From the NCBI RefSeq assembly GCF_003202235.1, contig NZ_MASU01000013.1:62001-126000 (forward strand): DNA of 64,000 bases, given 5' to 3'. Positions 40,737-48,112 of the stretch are shown here, piece by piece. The position numbers and the translations under genes were made by a program. Position 1 is the stretch's first letter. The number at the start of each line of letters is the position of its first letter. Under the pieces are notes generated by a model. The model was not told the origin of the DNA. It worked only from the letters and a program-made list of their open reading frames with translations, and made no database searches. The stretch comes from Prauserella flavalba (GTDB lineage: Bacteria > Actinomycetota > Actinomycetes > Mycobacteriales > Pseudonocardiaceae).

Positions 40737-42038
40737 TCACAGTGCCTGCCGGAACAGCGTGGTCACGTCCTCGGCGTCGACCTCGCGCGGGTTGGTGGCC
40801 AGGCAGGCGTCGTCGAGCGTGGTGCGGGCGAGGGTGGGGATGTCGGCGTCGGTGACGCCCAGGTCCGACAGGCCCCGTGGCACGCCCACGTCGTCGGCGA
40901 GCGTGCGGATGAACGAGGCCAGTTCGTCGGCGACCTCGTCGGCGGGCCGGCCCGTGACATCGATGCCGACGGCCGCGGCGAGCGGCACGTAGCGGTGCGG
41001 GTCCGCGGCGGCGTTGAACCGGATCGCGTGCGGCAGCAGCACCCCGTTGAGCACGCCGTGCGGGGCGTCGAGCAGCCCGCCGACCTGGTGGCTCATGGCG
41101 TGCGTGATGCCGAGGATCGCGTTGGTGAAGGCCATGCCCGCCTCCAGTGCGCCCTGCGCCATCGCGATCCTCGGCTCGGCCCGCTTCGGCTGCACCGTGG
41201 TGCCGCGCAGGTTGCTGGTGATGAGGTGCGCGGCGTGCAGCGCGTGGTGGTCGGTGAGCCGGTTGTGCGCGCGGGAGACGTAGGCCTCGACCGCGTGGGT
41301 CAGCGCGTCGAGCCCGGTGGCCGCGTTCAGCTCCTCCGGCATCGTGGTGAGCAGGCGGGGGTCGATCACCGAGATGTCGGGCACCAGCGTGCGGCTGATG
41401 ATGGTGATCTTGGTGTGCCGCGTGGTGTCGGTGACCACGGCGAACTGCGAGACGTCGGCGCCCGTTCCCGACGTCGAGGGCGCCATGACCAGCGGCGGGA
41501 TGGGCTGCACGACCTTGTCGACACCCGCGAAGCCGAGGATGGTGCCGCCGTTGCCGGACAGGATCGCGACGCCCTTGGCCGCGTCGATGCACGAGCCGCC
41601 GCCGACGGCGAGGATCACGTCGCCGCCGCTCTCGGCGTAGTGCTCGTAGGCCGCCGTGATCTCGTGGTCCTTGGGGTTGGGCGTGAGGTCGGAGAACACC
41701 ACGGGCCGCAGCCCGGCGAGCCGCAGGTGACCCACCGCCTCGGCGGTCCAGCCCGCCTCGACGATCCCGGGGTCGGTGACCAGGAACGGCCTGCGCGCGC
41801 CTACGCGCAGCGCGCAGTGACCCAGTTCGGCCAGCGCGTGCGGGCCGAACACGACCTCGGGGACGTGGAACTTCGCGAGCCCGCCGGCGGTGCCGGAGGG
41901 GGCGGGTGCGGCGCCGGGGCCTTCCAGTTCGGCGCCGGTGTTCGGTCCGGTGTCCGGCAGCGCCGCCGCCTGCTGTGGCAGCCGGGCCCACTGCCCGAGG
42001 TCGTCGGCCAGCCCCGGTGCGGGTCGGGTCAGATGCAC
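40737..42038 (-). CDS. Iron-containing alcohol dehydrogenase (1,3-propanediol/lactaldehyde-reductase type)
   Basis: 433 aa. The N-terminal extension of about 60 residues is Pro/Ala-rich. The Fe-ADH core has GGGSCIDAAKG for NAD(P), the inter-domain segment PLVMAPSTSGTGADVSQF, and metal ligands in GLDALTHAVEAYVS and HAMSHQVGGLLDAPHGVLN. GTG 42038 is chosen because GAGGAGG lies seven bases upstream; the ATG at 42056 has no such site. It is first in an operon with the MnoSR-like pair, which probably regulates it. It is distinct from the nicotinoprotein at 33808 and may oxidise diols or the aldehyde branch of the same pathway. Confidence 0.9.
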   Translation of the reverse strand: MHLTRPAPGLADDLGQWARLPQQAAALPDTGPNTGAELEGPGAAPAPSGTAGGLAKFHVPEVVFGPHALAELGHCALRVGARRPFLVTDPGIVEAGWTAEAVGHLRLAGLRPVVFSDLTPNPKDHEITAAYEHYAESGGDVILAVGGGSCIDAAKGVAILSGNGGTILGFAGVDKVVQPIPPLVMAPSTSGTGADVSQFAVVTDTTRHTKITIISRTLVPDISVIDPRLLTTMPEELNAATGLDALTHAVEAYVSRAHNRLTDHHALHAAHLITSNLRGTTVQPKRAEPRIAMAQGALEAGMAFTNAILGITHAMSHQVGGLLDAPHGVLNGVLLPHAIRFNAAADPHRYVPLAAAVGIDVTGRPADEVADELASFIRTLADDVGVPRGLSDLGVTDADIPTLARTTLDDACLATNPREVDAEDVTTLFRQAL

Positions 42039-42068
42039 GTGAACGCCTCCTCGCATCCAGCCACGCTG

Positions 42069-42098
42069 CTGAACGCTGACCAGGTTAGTGCCGTTCAG
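42069..42098. promoter_or_regulatory. Inverted repeat CTGAACG-N16-CGTTCAG upstream of the iron dehydrogenase
   Basis: Two 7-bp arms (42069-42075 and 42092-42098) face each other, 31 bp upstream of the dehydrogenase start. Spacing and position suit a regulator such as the adjacent LuxR-type response regulator. It is short enough to arise by chance. Confidence 0.35.
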
Positions 42099-42226
42099 AG
42101 GGCGGGCACACCCTCCGACCGCGGTAGGGGTGCCCGTCCGATCGGGTAGGTGCGGGCGCGAGGGAACCTCGCCCCGGGCGAGGGGCGTCGTAACGGGCCG
42201 AGATCAACTCCAGAAAGGCTTCTCCG

Positions 42227-42814
42227 ATGACGTACCCACCGCAACCGGGTCAGCCCTACGGTCAGCAGCCGGGTCCCTACGGGCAGGGCGGCTACCCGCG
42301 GCAACAGGGCTTCCCGCCGGGTGGAGGCTTCCCACCGCAGCAGCCGTTCCCGCCGCAGGGCCCTCGGCCGCCGAAGCGGAAGACCGGGCTGTGGGTGGGC
42401 CTTTCGGCCGCGGTGGTCGTGGTCGCCGCGTTCGTGATCACGGCGTTCGTGGCGCCGGGCTTCCTCGTCGGCGACGACGGCGAGGAGAGTGGCGGTGGCG
42501 GGGTCGACGCCGGTTCCAGCCCTGCCGCCAACCTGGTCGAGCAGATCGCGCAGGGCTTCCAGAACAAGGACGAGGACGCGCTCAACCAGCTCGTCTGCTC
42601 CGGTTCGGAGACCTCGATCGAGGGCTACACCCGTGAGGCCTCGCTGGTCACGCGGTTCGACCTCACGGGCGCCGTCCAGGAGTCGGGTGACAGCGCCACC
42701 GCGAAGGCGCACGTGGTGCTGGAGCACCGGGGCGAGCGCGTGGAGGGCGACGTGTCGCTCGAGGTCGCGCAGGTGAGCGGGTCGTGGTGCTGGCAGGGCA
42801 TCGAGGAGCTCTAG
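42227..42814 (+). CDS. Membrane-anchored protein with proline-rich N-terminus and NTF2-like ectodomain
   Basis: 195 aa. The cytoplasmic N-terminus is Pro/Gln/Gly-rich (PYGQQPGPYGQGGYP repeats), followed by one membrane helix (about 55-80) and an extracytoplasmic domain of about 100 residues with two Cys (QLVCSGSE and SWCWQG) that would pair. The domain has the helix-plus-sheet pattern of DUF4878/NTF2-like lipoprotein domains. AGAAAGG lies upstream of the ATG. It is one of many small actinobacterial envelope proteins of unknown role. It diverges from the dehydrogenase operon. Confidence 0.78.
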   Translation: MTYPPQPGQPYGQQPGPYGQGGYPRQQGFPPGGGFPPQQPFPPQGPRPPKRKTGLWVGLSAAVVVVAAFVITAFVAPGFLVGDDGEESGGGGVDAGSSPAANLVEQIAQGFQNKDEDALNQLVCSGSETSIEGYTREASLVTRFDLTGAVQESGDSATAKAHVVLEHRGERVEGDVSLEVAQVSGSWCWQGIEEL

Positions 42815-42815
42815 C

Positions 42816-42821
42816 TAGGCT
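42816..42821 (+). promoter_or_regulatory. -10 box TAGGCT of a leaderless promoter
   Basis: TAGGCT starts two bases after the stop codon of the preceding gene and ends seven bases before the GTG at 42829. There is no ribosome site in front of that GTG, so transcription probably starts at the codon itself. Confidence 0.5.
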
Positions 42822-42828
42822 CGAATTC

Positions 42829-43260
42829 GTGACCGACACCTGGGAGCCCGAGACCGCGGGCGTGCTGCGGCTGCCCTCCGGCAGGCTGGTGCGGGGCCGG
42901 GGCCTGCGCAGGCCGTTGCCGGCCGGGCCGGAACCCGAGTACGGCGTGTACCTGCTCGGCAAACGGCCGCCCGACGTCACGTGGGAGAGCCGCTGGCTGC
43001 GCTGGCCCGACTTCCGGCTGCCCAGCGACCGGGCGCAGGCGCGCGAGGTGCTGCGGGACGCCTGGGAGCGGGCCGAGACCGAGCGTGTGGAGCTGGCGTG
43101 CGCGGGCGGCAAGGGCCGCACCGGAACCGCGCTGGCGTGCCTCGCGGTGCTCGACGGCATCCCGGCCGCCGAGGCCGTCGCCTACGTGCGCGCCCACTAC
43201 GACCCGCACGCCGTCGAGACCCCGTGGCAGAAGCGCTACGTCGCCCGCTTCACCCCGTAG
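42829..43260 (+). CDS. Protein tyrosine phosphatase-like protein
   Basis: 143 aa. The cysteine-phosphatase signature CX5R is present as C91 to R97 in ELACAGGKGRTGTALACLA. It follows a compact fold with WESRWLRWPDFRLP, where the Asp may be the general acid. It is smaller than most PTPs and belongs to the short actinobacterial dual-specificity-like group. The leaderless GTG start fits the -10 box upstream. No cognate kinase is adjacent, though a PknB-type kinase lies 2 kb downstream. Confidence 0.8.
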   Translation: MTDTWEPETAGVLRLPSGRLVRGRGLRRPLPAGPEPEYGVYLLGKRPPDVTWESRWLRWPDFRLPSDRAQAREVLRDAWERAETERVELACAGGKGRTGTALACLAVLDGIPAAEAVAYVRAHYDPHAVETPWQKRYVARFTP

Positions 43261-43350
43261 GCCTTCACTGCGGACGGTGGCGGTGGCGATGACTTCTCCG
43301 GGTGCCTGTGGTCTACCCGGTAACGGATCCACCACCTCGGAGGTAGGCAC

Positions 43351-43896
43351 ATGGCCAAGCTGCTGTACTCGGTGTCGATGTCGCTCGACGGGTTCATCGC
43401 CGGGCCCAAGGGCGACATGTCGTGGCTGACCGGGCACCTCGGCCCGAACCCGGAGATCGACGCGCTCATCGGCGACATCGGCGCGCTGCTCGTGGGCAAC
43501 CGGACGTTCGGCGGCGACGACCCACACCGCGGCGACGCCGAGAAGGAGGGCAAGGCGTTCGGCGGCGGCTGGGACGGCCCCCAGTTCGTGCTCACCCACA
43601 ACCCGCCCGCTGAGCCGGTGCCGGGCGTGACCTTCGTCAGTGACCTCGACAGCGCCGTGGCGCAGGCCAAGGCCGCCGCCGGGGAGAGGTACGTGAACGT
43701 GCTCGGCGCCGACGTCGCCAGGCAGTGCCTCGACGCGGGCGTGCTCGACGAGATCCTCACGATCATCGTCCCCGTGCTGCTCGGCGACGGTGTGCGCCTG
43801 TTCGACCGGCCCGGCGGCGACAACGTGCGGCTCGAGCGGATCCACCTCGGTGAGGTGCCGCACGCGACGAACCTGTGGCTACGCGTGGTGCGCTGA
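43351..43896 (+). CDS. Dihydrofolate reductase-like (RibD C-terminal) protein
   Basis: 181 aa of the RibD_C/DHFR-like superfamily: MAKLLYSVSMSLDGFIAGP at the start, LLVGNRTFGG, and YVNVLGADVARQCLDAG for the pyridine nucleotide site. These are NADPH-dependent reductases of unknown substrate and not the essential folA. A GGAGG site precedes the ATG. The 3' end overlaps the convergent glutamate decarboxylase gene by 18 bp. Confidence 0.88.
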   Translation: MAKLLYSVSMSLDGFIAGPKGDMSWLTGHLGPNPEIDALIGDIGALLVGNRTFGGDDPHRGDAEKEGKAFGGGWDGPQFVLTHNPPAEPVPGVTFVSDLDSAVAQAKAAAGERYVNVLGADVARQCLDAGVLDEILTIIVPVLLGDGVRLFDRPGGDNVRLERIHLGEVPHATNLWLRVVR

Positions 43897-45285
43897 GGCT
43901 CCGTGCGCGAACGACGCCGACTCCGCGCCCCGTAACGGTTTCGCCTGCCGCGAGAGCCGCTCGACGGCCAGGCGCAGGTCGTCGAGGAACAGGTCGGCGA
44001 GGTCGTGGGTCATGCCGTTGCGCACCACCACGCGCAGCACCGCGAGGTCCGTGCGGTGGGCGGGAAACGTGTAGGCGGGCACCAGCCAGCCCGACTCCCT
44101 CAGGTGCGCCGAGACGTCGAACACCGAGTAGCCCGTGACGTCGTCGCGCAGCGCGAACACGAACACCGGCAGCTCGTCGCCCTTCGTGAGCAGCCGAAAC
44201 GGTCCGAGCTCGCCGATGCGCTCCGCGAGCGACGTCGCGACGTCGCGGCAGGTCTGCTGCACCCTGCGGAAACCCTCGAACCCCAGTCGCAGGAACGTGT
44301 AGTACTGCGCCACCACCTGCGCGCCTGGCCGGGAGAAGTTCAGCGCGAACGTGGGCATGTCGCCGCCGAGGTAGTTCACGCGGAACACCAGGTCCTCCGG
44401 CAGGGCCGCCGCATCGCGCCACACCACCCAGCCGACGCCGGGATACACGAGCCCGTACTTGTGGCCGGAGGTGTTGATCGACGCGACGCGCGGCAGGCGG
44501 AAGTCCCACACCAGGCCCGGGTCGCAGAACGGGGCGACCATCGCGCCGGAGGCGCCGTCGACGTGCACGGGAACGTTCCAGCCGCGTTCGGCCTCCAGCC
44601 GGTCGAGCGCGGCGCAGATGTCGGCAACGGGCTCGTAACTGCCGTCGAACGTGGAGCCGAGCACGGCGACGACACCGATCGTGTTCTCGTCGCAGTGGGC
44701 GGCGGCCTGCTCGGCGTCGAGGTGGAACCGCTCGCCCTGCATCGGCACGAGCCTGGGCTCGACGTCGAAGTAGTTCGCGAACTTCTCCCAGCACACCTGG
44801 ACGTTGATGCCCATGACGAGGTTCGGCCGGTCGGCAGGTAGCCCGGCCGCGCGCCGCGCATGCTGCCAGCGCCGCTTGAGCGCCAGCCCCGCGAGCATGC
44901 ACGCCTCGCTGGAGCCCGTGGTGGAGCAGCCGGTCACGTCGTCGGCGGGCGGCGCGTGCCACAGGTCGCCGAGCATGCGCGTGCACCGGTGCTCCAGCGT
45001 CGCCGTGCGCGGGTACTCGTCCTTGTCGATCATGTTCTTGTCGAAGCACTCCGCCATCAGCTTCTCGGCGGTGGGCTCCATCCACGTGGTGACGAACGTG
45101 GCCAGGTTGAGCCTGGCGTTGCCGTCGAGCATCAGCTCGTCGTGCACGACCTGGTAGGCGACGTCGGGAGCGAGCCCGTCGCCCGGCAGCGTGTTCCTCG
45201 GGATGTGCGCGGGCTCGGCCGTGAAGACCGGGTTGACCGCCAGGTGGTTCCTCGTGGAGTCGCCGTTCGCGGAGGGCATGGTCAT
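43879..45285 (-). CDS. gadB: Glutamate decarboxylase
   Basis: 468 aa, the usual length for pyridoxal-phosphate group II decarboxylases of the Gad family. Signature segments are GCSTTGSSEACMLAGLALKRR, HVDGASGAMVAPF with the cofactor-binding Asp, and the Schiff-base lysine K276 in SINTSGHKYGLVYPG. It converts glutamate to GABA with consumption of a proton, which supports acid tolerance or GABA metabolism. No antiporter gene is adjacent. The ATG at 45285 lies six bases after a TAGCTT box, suggesting a leaderless message. The last 18 bases overlap the convergent DHFR-like gene. Confidence 0.94.
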   Translation of the reverse strand: MTMPSANGDSTRNHLAVNPVFTAEPAHIPRNTLPGDGLAPDVAYQVVHDELMLDGNARLNLATFVTTWMEPTAEKLMAECFDKNMIDKDEYPRTATLEHRCTRMLGDLWHAPPADDVTGCSTTGSSEACMLAGLALKRRWQHARRAAGLPADRPNLVMGINVQVCWEKFANYFDVEPRLVPMQGERFHLDAEQAAAHCDENTIGVVAVLGSTFDGSYEPVADICAALDRLEAERGWNVPVHVDGASGAMVAPFCDPGLVWDFRLPRVASINTSGHKYGLVYPGVGWVVWRDAAALPEDLVFRVNYLGGDMPTFALNFSRPGAQVVAQYYTFLRLGFEGFRRVQQTCRDVATSLAERIGELGPFRLLTKGDELPVFVFALRDDVTGYSVFDVSAHLRESGWLVPAYTFPAHRTDLAVLRVVVRNGMTHDLADLFLDDLRLAVERLSRQAKPLRGAESASFAHGASAHHA

Positions 45286-45291
45286 GTCCGG

Positions 45292-45297
45292 AAGCTA
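45292..45297 (-). promoter_or_regulatory. -10 box TAGCTT upstream of gadB
   Basis: On the minus strand TAGCTT is followed by six bases and the ATG at 45285. No ribosome site is visible. The arrangement matches the leaderless starts seen elsewhere in the window. Confidence 0.45.
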
Positions 45298-45355
45298 GGT
45301 CCGGAAAGCCCCGCACGCCATCACCCGGCCCGGGGGAACAGTGCGGTTGACCGCA

Positions 45356-45402
45356 CCCAAGGCCACCTCTGTTGCGTTGAGCGCAACAAAGGTGGCCTTG
45401 GG
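45356..45402. terminator. Hairpin of the AAGGCCACCTT palindrome family
   Basis: Arms of 21 nt at 45356-45376 and 45382-45402 pair with one mismatch around a 5-nt loop. It lies just after the stop of the PknB-type gene (in its direction) and before gadB, so it is probably a terminator. The core AAGGCCACCT / AAGGTGGCCTT recurs at 58762-58820 and 62480-62504. Confidence 0.8.
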
Positions 45403-45412
45403 GAGCGTTGAC

Positions 45413-46828
45413 TCAGCTGGCTTGGCTGTCGATCGCCCACTGGCCGTTCTGGTCGACGAGGGTGTAGATGTGCTGCTCGGTGGTGGTGCCGCCGCTCGCG
45501 TACGTGTAGGTGATCGTGGCGGTGACGGCGTTACCACCCGCCGGGCTCAGGTTCGTGACCTGCACCGAGCTCATCTGCCCCCAGAAGGCCGCGTAGTCGT
45601 CGAAGCTCGGGGAGCGCGTGCTCTTGAACCGGTCGGAGAGCCGTGCGTACGCGGCCTCCAGGTTGCCCGGCAGCAGCGCGTAGTAGTCGCGCACGGCGGC
45701 CATCCGCTGCTCGTCGGGGTTGCCCTGCGGGGTCGGGGTGGGCGTGGGGGAGCTGGTGCCCGGCGGGGGTGACGACGTCGTCGTGGTCGTGTCCTCGGCC
45801 GACGTCGCGGGGTTCGTCGGCGCCGATGTCGCCGGGACCGACGGGCGAGGGGTGTCGCCGCCGGCCTGCTGGTCGTCGCCGCTGAGGAGGAACCACAGCC
45901 CGGCGCCGAGCACGGCGAGCACGAGCAAGGCGGCCACGACGACCGCGGCGAGGCGGCGCCGCCGCGGATCGGCGGCGGGAGCGGGCGCGGCGGGCGCGGC
46001 CGTGGTGCCCGTGGCGACGGCCGCGAGCGCCTGCCCGGCCTCGGTCATGCCGGGCCGCTCGTCGGGATCGGGGTGCAGCAGCCGCAGCAGCACCGGCGTG
46101 AGCGGGCCCGCGTGCCGGGGCGGGTCGATCTCGCCCTGGGACACCCGGTGCAGCAGCGCGATCGCGTTGTCGGGCCTGCCGAACGGCGGGTTGCCCTCCA
46201 CCGCGTGGTAGAGCGTGGAGCCGAGGGAGAACACGTCGGAGCGCTCGTCGGCGTCGCTGCCCCTGGCCACCTCGGGCGCGAAGTAGGCGGGTGTGCCCGC
46301 GACGAGGCCCGTCGCCGTGAGCGTCACGTCCCCGGCCGCGCGGGAGATGCCGAAGTCGGAGATCTTGGCGACGCCGTTGTCGGCGAGCAGCACGTTCGCG
46401 GGCTTGACGTCGCGGTGGATGATGCCCGAGCGGTGCGCCGCGGCCAGCGCCTCCGCGACCTGCCTGCCGATCTCGGCGACCTCGGCGGGCGGGAGGCTGC
46501 CGCGGGTCGCGAGCAGGTCGGCGAGGCTGGTGGAGGGCAGGTACTCCATCACCAGCCAGGGGTAGCCCTCCTCCTCGACCACGTCGAAGATCGCGATCGC
46601 GTTGGGGTGCATGAGCCGCGCGGCGATGCGGCCCTCGCGCATCGCGCGGGCCCGCAGGTCCCCGGCGCCCGCCGCGTCGAGCGCGGTGCGCAGATGCAGC
46701 TGTTTGAGCGCGACCGTGCGGTTCAGGCGTTCGTCCTCGCCCTTCCACACCTCACCCATCGCTCCCGCACCGAGGCGTTCCGCCAACCGGTACCGGCCTG
46801 CGATCAGTCTTCTGTCGTCGTCACTCAA
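45413..46828 (-). CDS. PknB-type transmembrane serine/threonine protein kinase
   Basis: 471 aa. An active-looking kinase domain (about 12-275): glycine loop LGAGAMGEVWKG, K42 in VALKQL, catalytic loop IIHRDVKPANVLL, DFG in ISDFGISR, and GTPAYFAPE. An Ala/Pro segment leads to a membrane helix (about 300-325), a Thr/Pro/Ser-rich linker and an ectodomain of about 95 aa of NTF2-like type (AVRDYYALLPGNLEAAYARL), instead of PASTA repeats. TTG 46828 is preferred because GGAG lies 7 nt upstream and homologues begin at SDDxRRL; GTG 46852 is the alternative. Contrast with the HGG pseudokinase at 9850-11241. Confidence 0.92.
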   Translation of the reverse strand: MSDDDRRLIAGRYRLAERLGAGAMGEVWKGEDERLNRTVALKQLHLRTALDAAGAGDLRARAMREGRIAARLMHPNAIAIFDVVEEEGYPWLVMEYLPSTSLADLLATRGSLPPAEVAEIGRQVAEALAAAHRSGIIHRDVKPANVLLADNGVAKISDFGISRAAGDVTLTATGLVAGTPAYFAPEVARGSDADERSDVFSLGSTLYHAVEGNPPFGRPDNAIALLHRVSQGEIDPPRHAGPLTPVLLRLLHPDPDERPGMTEAGQALAAVATGTTAAPAAPAPAADPRRRRLAAVVVAALLVLAVLGAGLWFLLSGDDQQAGGDTPRPSVPATSAPTNPATSAEDTTTTTSSPPPGTSSPTPTPTPQGNPDEQRMAAVRDYYALLPGNLEAAYARLSDRFKSTRSPSFDDYAAFWGQMSSVQVTNLSPAGGNAVTATITYTYASGGTTTEQHIYTLVDQNGQWAIDSQAS

Positions 46829-46913
46829 GGGGCTGCTCCACGACTTCTTCACCGGAGGGGGACGAGACCGCACATCGTATGGCGCGAGATCGTCCGTGCT
46901 CCCTTCGGCCCGT

Positions 46914-47681
46914 TCAGCCCAGCACGACTCCTCCGTCCACGAACAGCGTGTGCCCGGTGACCATCTTCGCGGCCGGGGAGGCGAGGAACGCGACGCCGTC
47001 GGCGACCTCCCCGGGTTCGACCATTCGGCCCAACGGGATCGACGCGAGCTTGTCCGTCAGGTACTCCGCGTCGGCGCGGACCTCGGCGTTCATCGCGGTC
47101 GGCACGATCGTCGGGCCAACGGCGTTGACGCGGATGCCCTTCGCGGCCCACTCCAGCGCGAGGACGCGTGTGAGGTGCAGGATCCCGGCCTTGCTCACCG
47201 CGTAGCCCGCGCAGCCGGGCACGGCGACCTGCCCAGCGGTGGAGGTGAGGTTCACGATGCACGGCGCAGGCGACGCCGTGAGCAGCGGGTAGGCCGCCTG
47301 GCACATCCGGAACGTGCCGGAGAGGTTGACCTCGAGCGGATCGTTCCAGTCCTGTTCGGACAGTTCCTCGGCTGGCCCGCGCCCGTTGACCCCGGCGTTG
47401 TTGACCAGCACGTCGAGCCCGCCGTGCCGCGCCTCGACCTCCCGCACGAGCGCGCGGCAGCTTTCGGCCGAGCGCACGTCCACGCGGTGCGTGCTCGGCG
47501 CGGTGCCCGACTTGCCCGACTCGCCCGCGGCGGCGACCTGGTCGCGGGTGGTGGTCCACGCCGCCGGGTCGGCGAGGTCGGCCATCGCCACGGTCATCCC
47601 CGCGGCGGCCAGCCGCTCGGCGATCGCGGCGCCGATGCCCTGCGCGGCCCCGGTGACCAGGGCGATCCGGCCGGTACTCAC
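46914..47681 (-). CDS. Short-chain dehydrogenase/reductase
   Basis: 255 aa classical SDR: TGAAQGIGAAIAERLAA for cofactor binding, NNAGVNGRG, catalytic Ser in NLTSTAG, and YAVSK with the Tyr/Lys pair. It oxidises or reduces an alcohol/ketone with NAD(P)H. The GTG start overlaps the Ohr gene stop (GTGA). It is the last gene of the eight-gene catabolic operon, so its substrate is probably an intermediate of that pathway. Confidence 0.9.
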   Translation of the reverse strand: MSTGRIALVTGAAQGIGAAIAERLAAAGMTVAMADLADPAAWTTTRDQVAAAGESGKSGTAPSTHRVDVRSAESCRALVREVEARHGGLDVLVNNAGVNGRGPAEELSEQDWNDPLEVNLSGTFRMCQAAYPLLTASPAPCIVNLTSTAGQVAVPGCAGYAVSKAGILHLTRVLALEWAAKGIRVNAVGPTIVPTAMNAEVRADAEYLTDKLASIPLGRMVEPGEVADGVAFLASPAAKMVTGHTLFVDGGVVLG

Positions 47682-48103
47682 GCGATCTCGATCGTCACGG
47701 GCGCGCCCTCGCGCAGGGCGTTGGAGTACGGGCACAGCGTGTCGGCGGTGGCGACCACCGTGCGCAGCCCGGCGGGGTCGCAGTCGGGCGCCGAGACCTC
47801 CAGGCGCACCGCGATGGCGTACCGGCCGTCGGGCTGTTCGCCCAGCGTCACCGAACCGGTCACCGTGCACGCGCCGAGCCGTACGCGTTCGCGCCGGGCC
47901 GCGACGGTCATGGCGCTCGCGAAGCACGCCGCGTAGCCCGCGGCGAACAGCTCCTCGGGGTCGGTTCCCGCGCCGGTGCCGCGCTCGGCGGGCCGGGCGA
48001 GGGTCAGCTCCAGCGAGCCGGTGCTCGAGCGGGCGGTGCCCGCGCGGCCGCCGGTCGCCTCGACCGTCGCGGTGTAGAGGGGCTTCAGTGACATCGAGGA
48101 CAT
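47678..48103 (-). CDS. Ohr/OsmC-family peroxiredoxin
   Basis: 141 aa. The two redox cysteines are in YAACFASAM and TLCPYSNAL, as in organic hydroperoxide resistance proteins, and the length is typical. It reduces organic hydroperoxides with dithiol cofactors. Its presence between the ene-reductase and the SDR suggests protection from peroxides produced by the flavoenzymes of the operon. GGAGAG site before the ATG; coupled to the SDR gene by GTGA. Confidence 0.9.
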   Translation of the reverse strand: MSSMSLKPLYTATVEATGGRAGTARSSTGSLELTLARPAERGTGAGTDPEELFAAGYAACFASAMTVAARRERVRLGACTVTGSVTLGEQPDGRYAIAVRLEVSAPDCDPAGLRTVVATADTLCPYSNALREGAPVTIEIA

Positions 48104-48112
48104 GGCTCTCCT

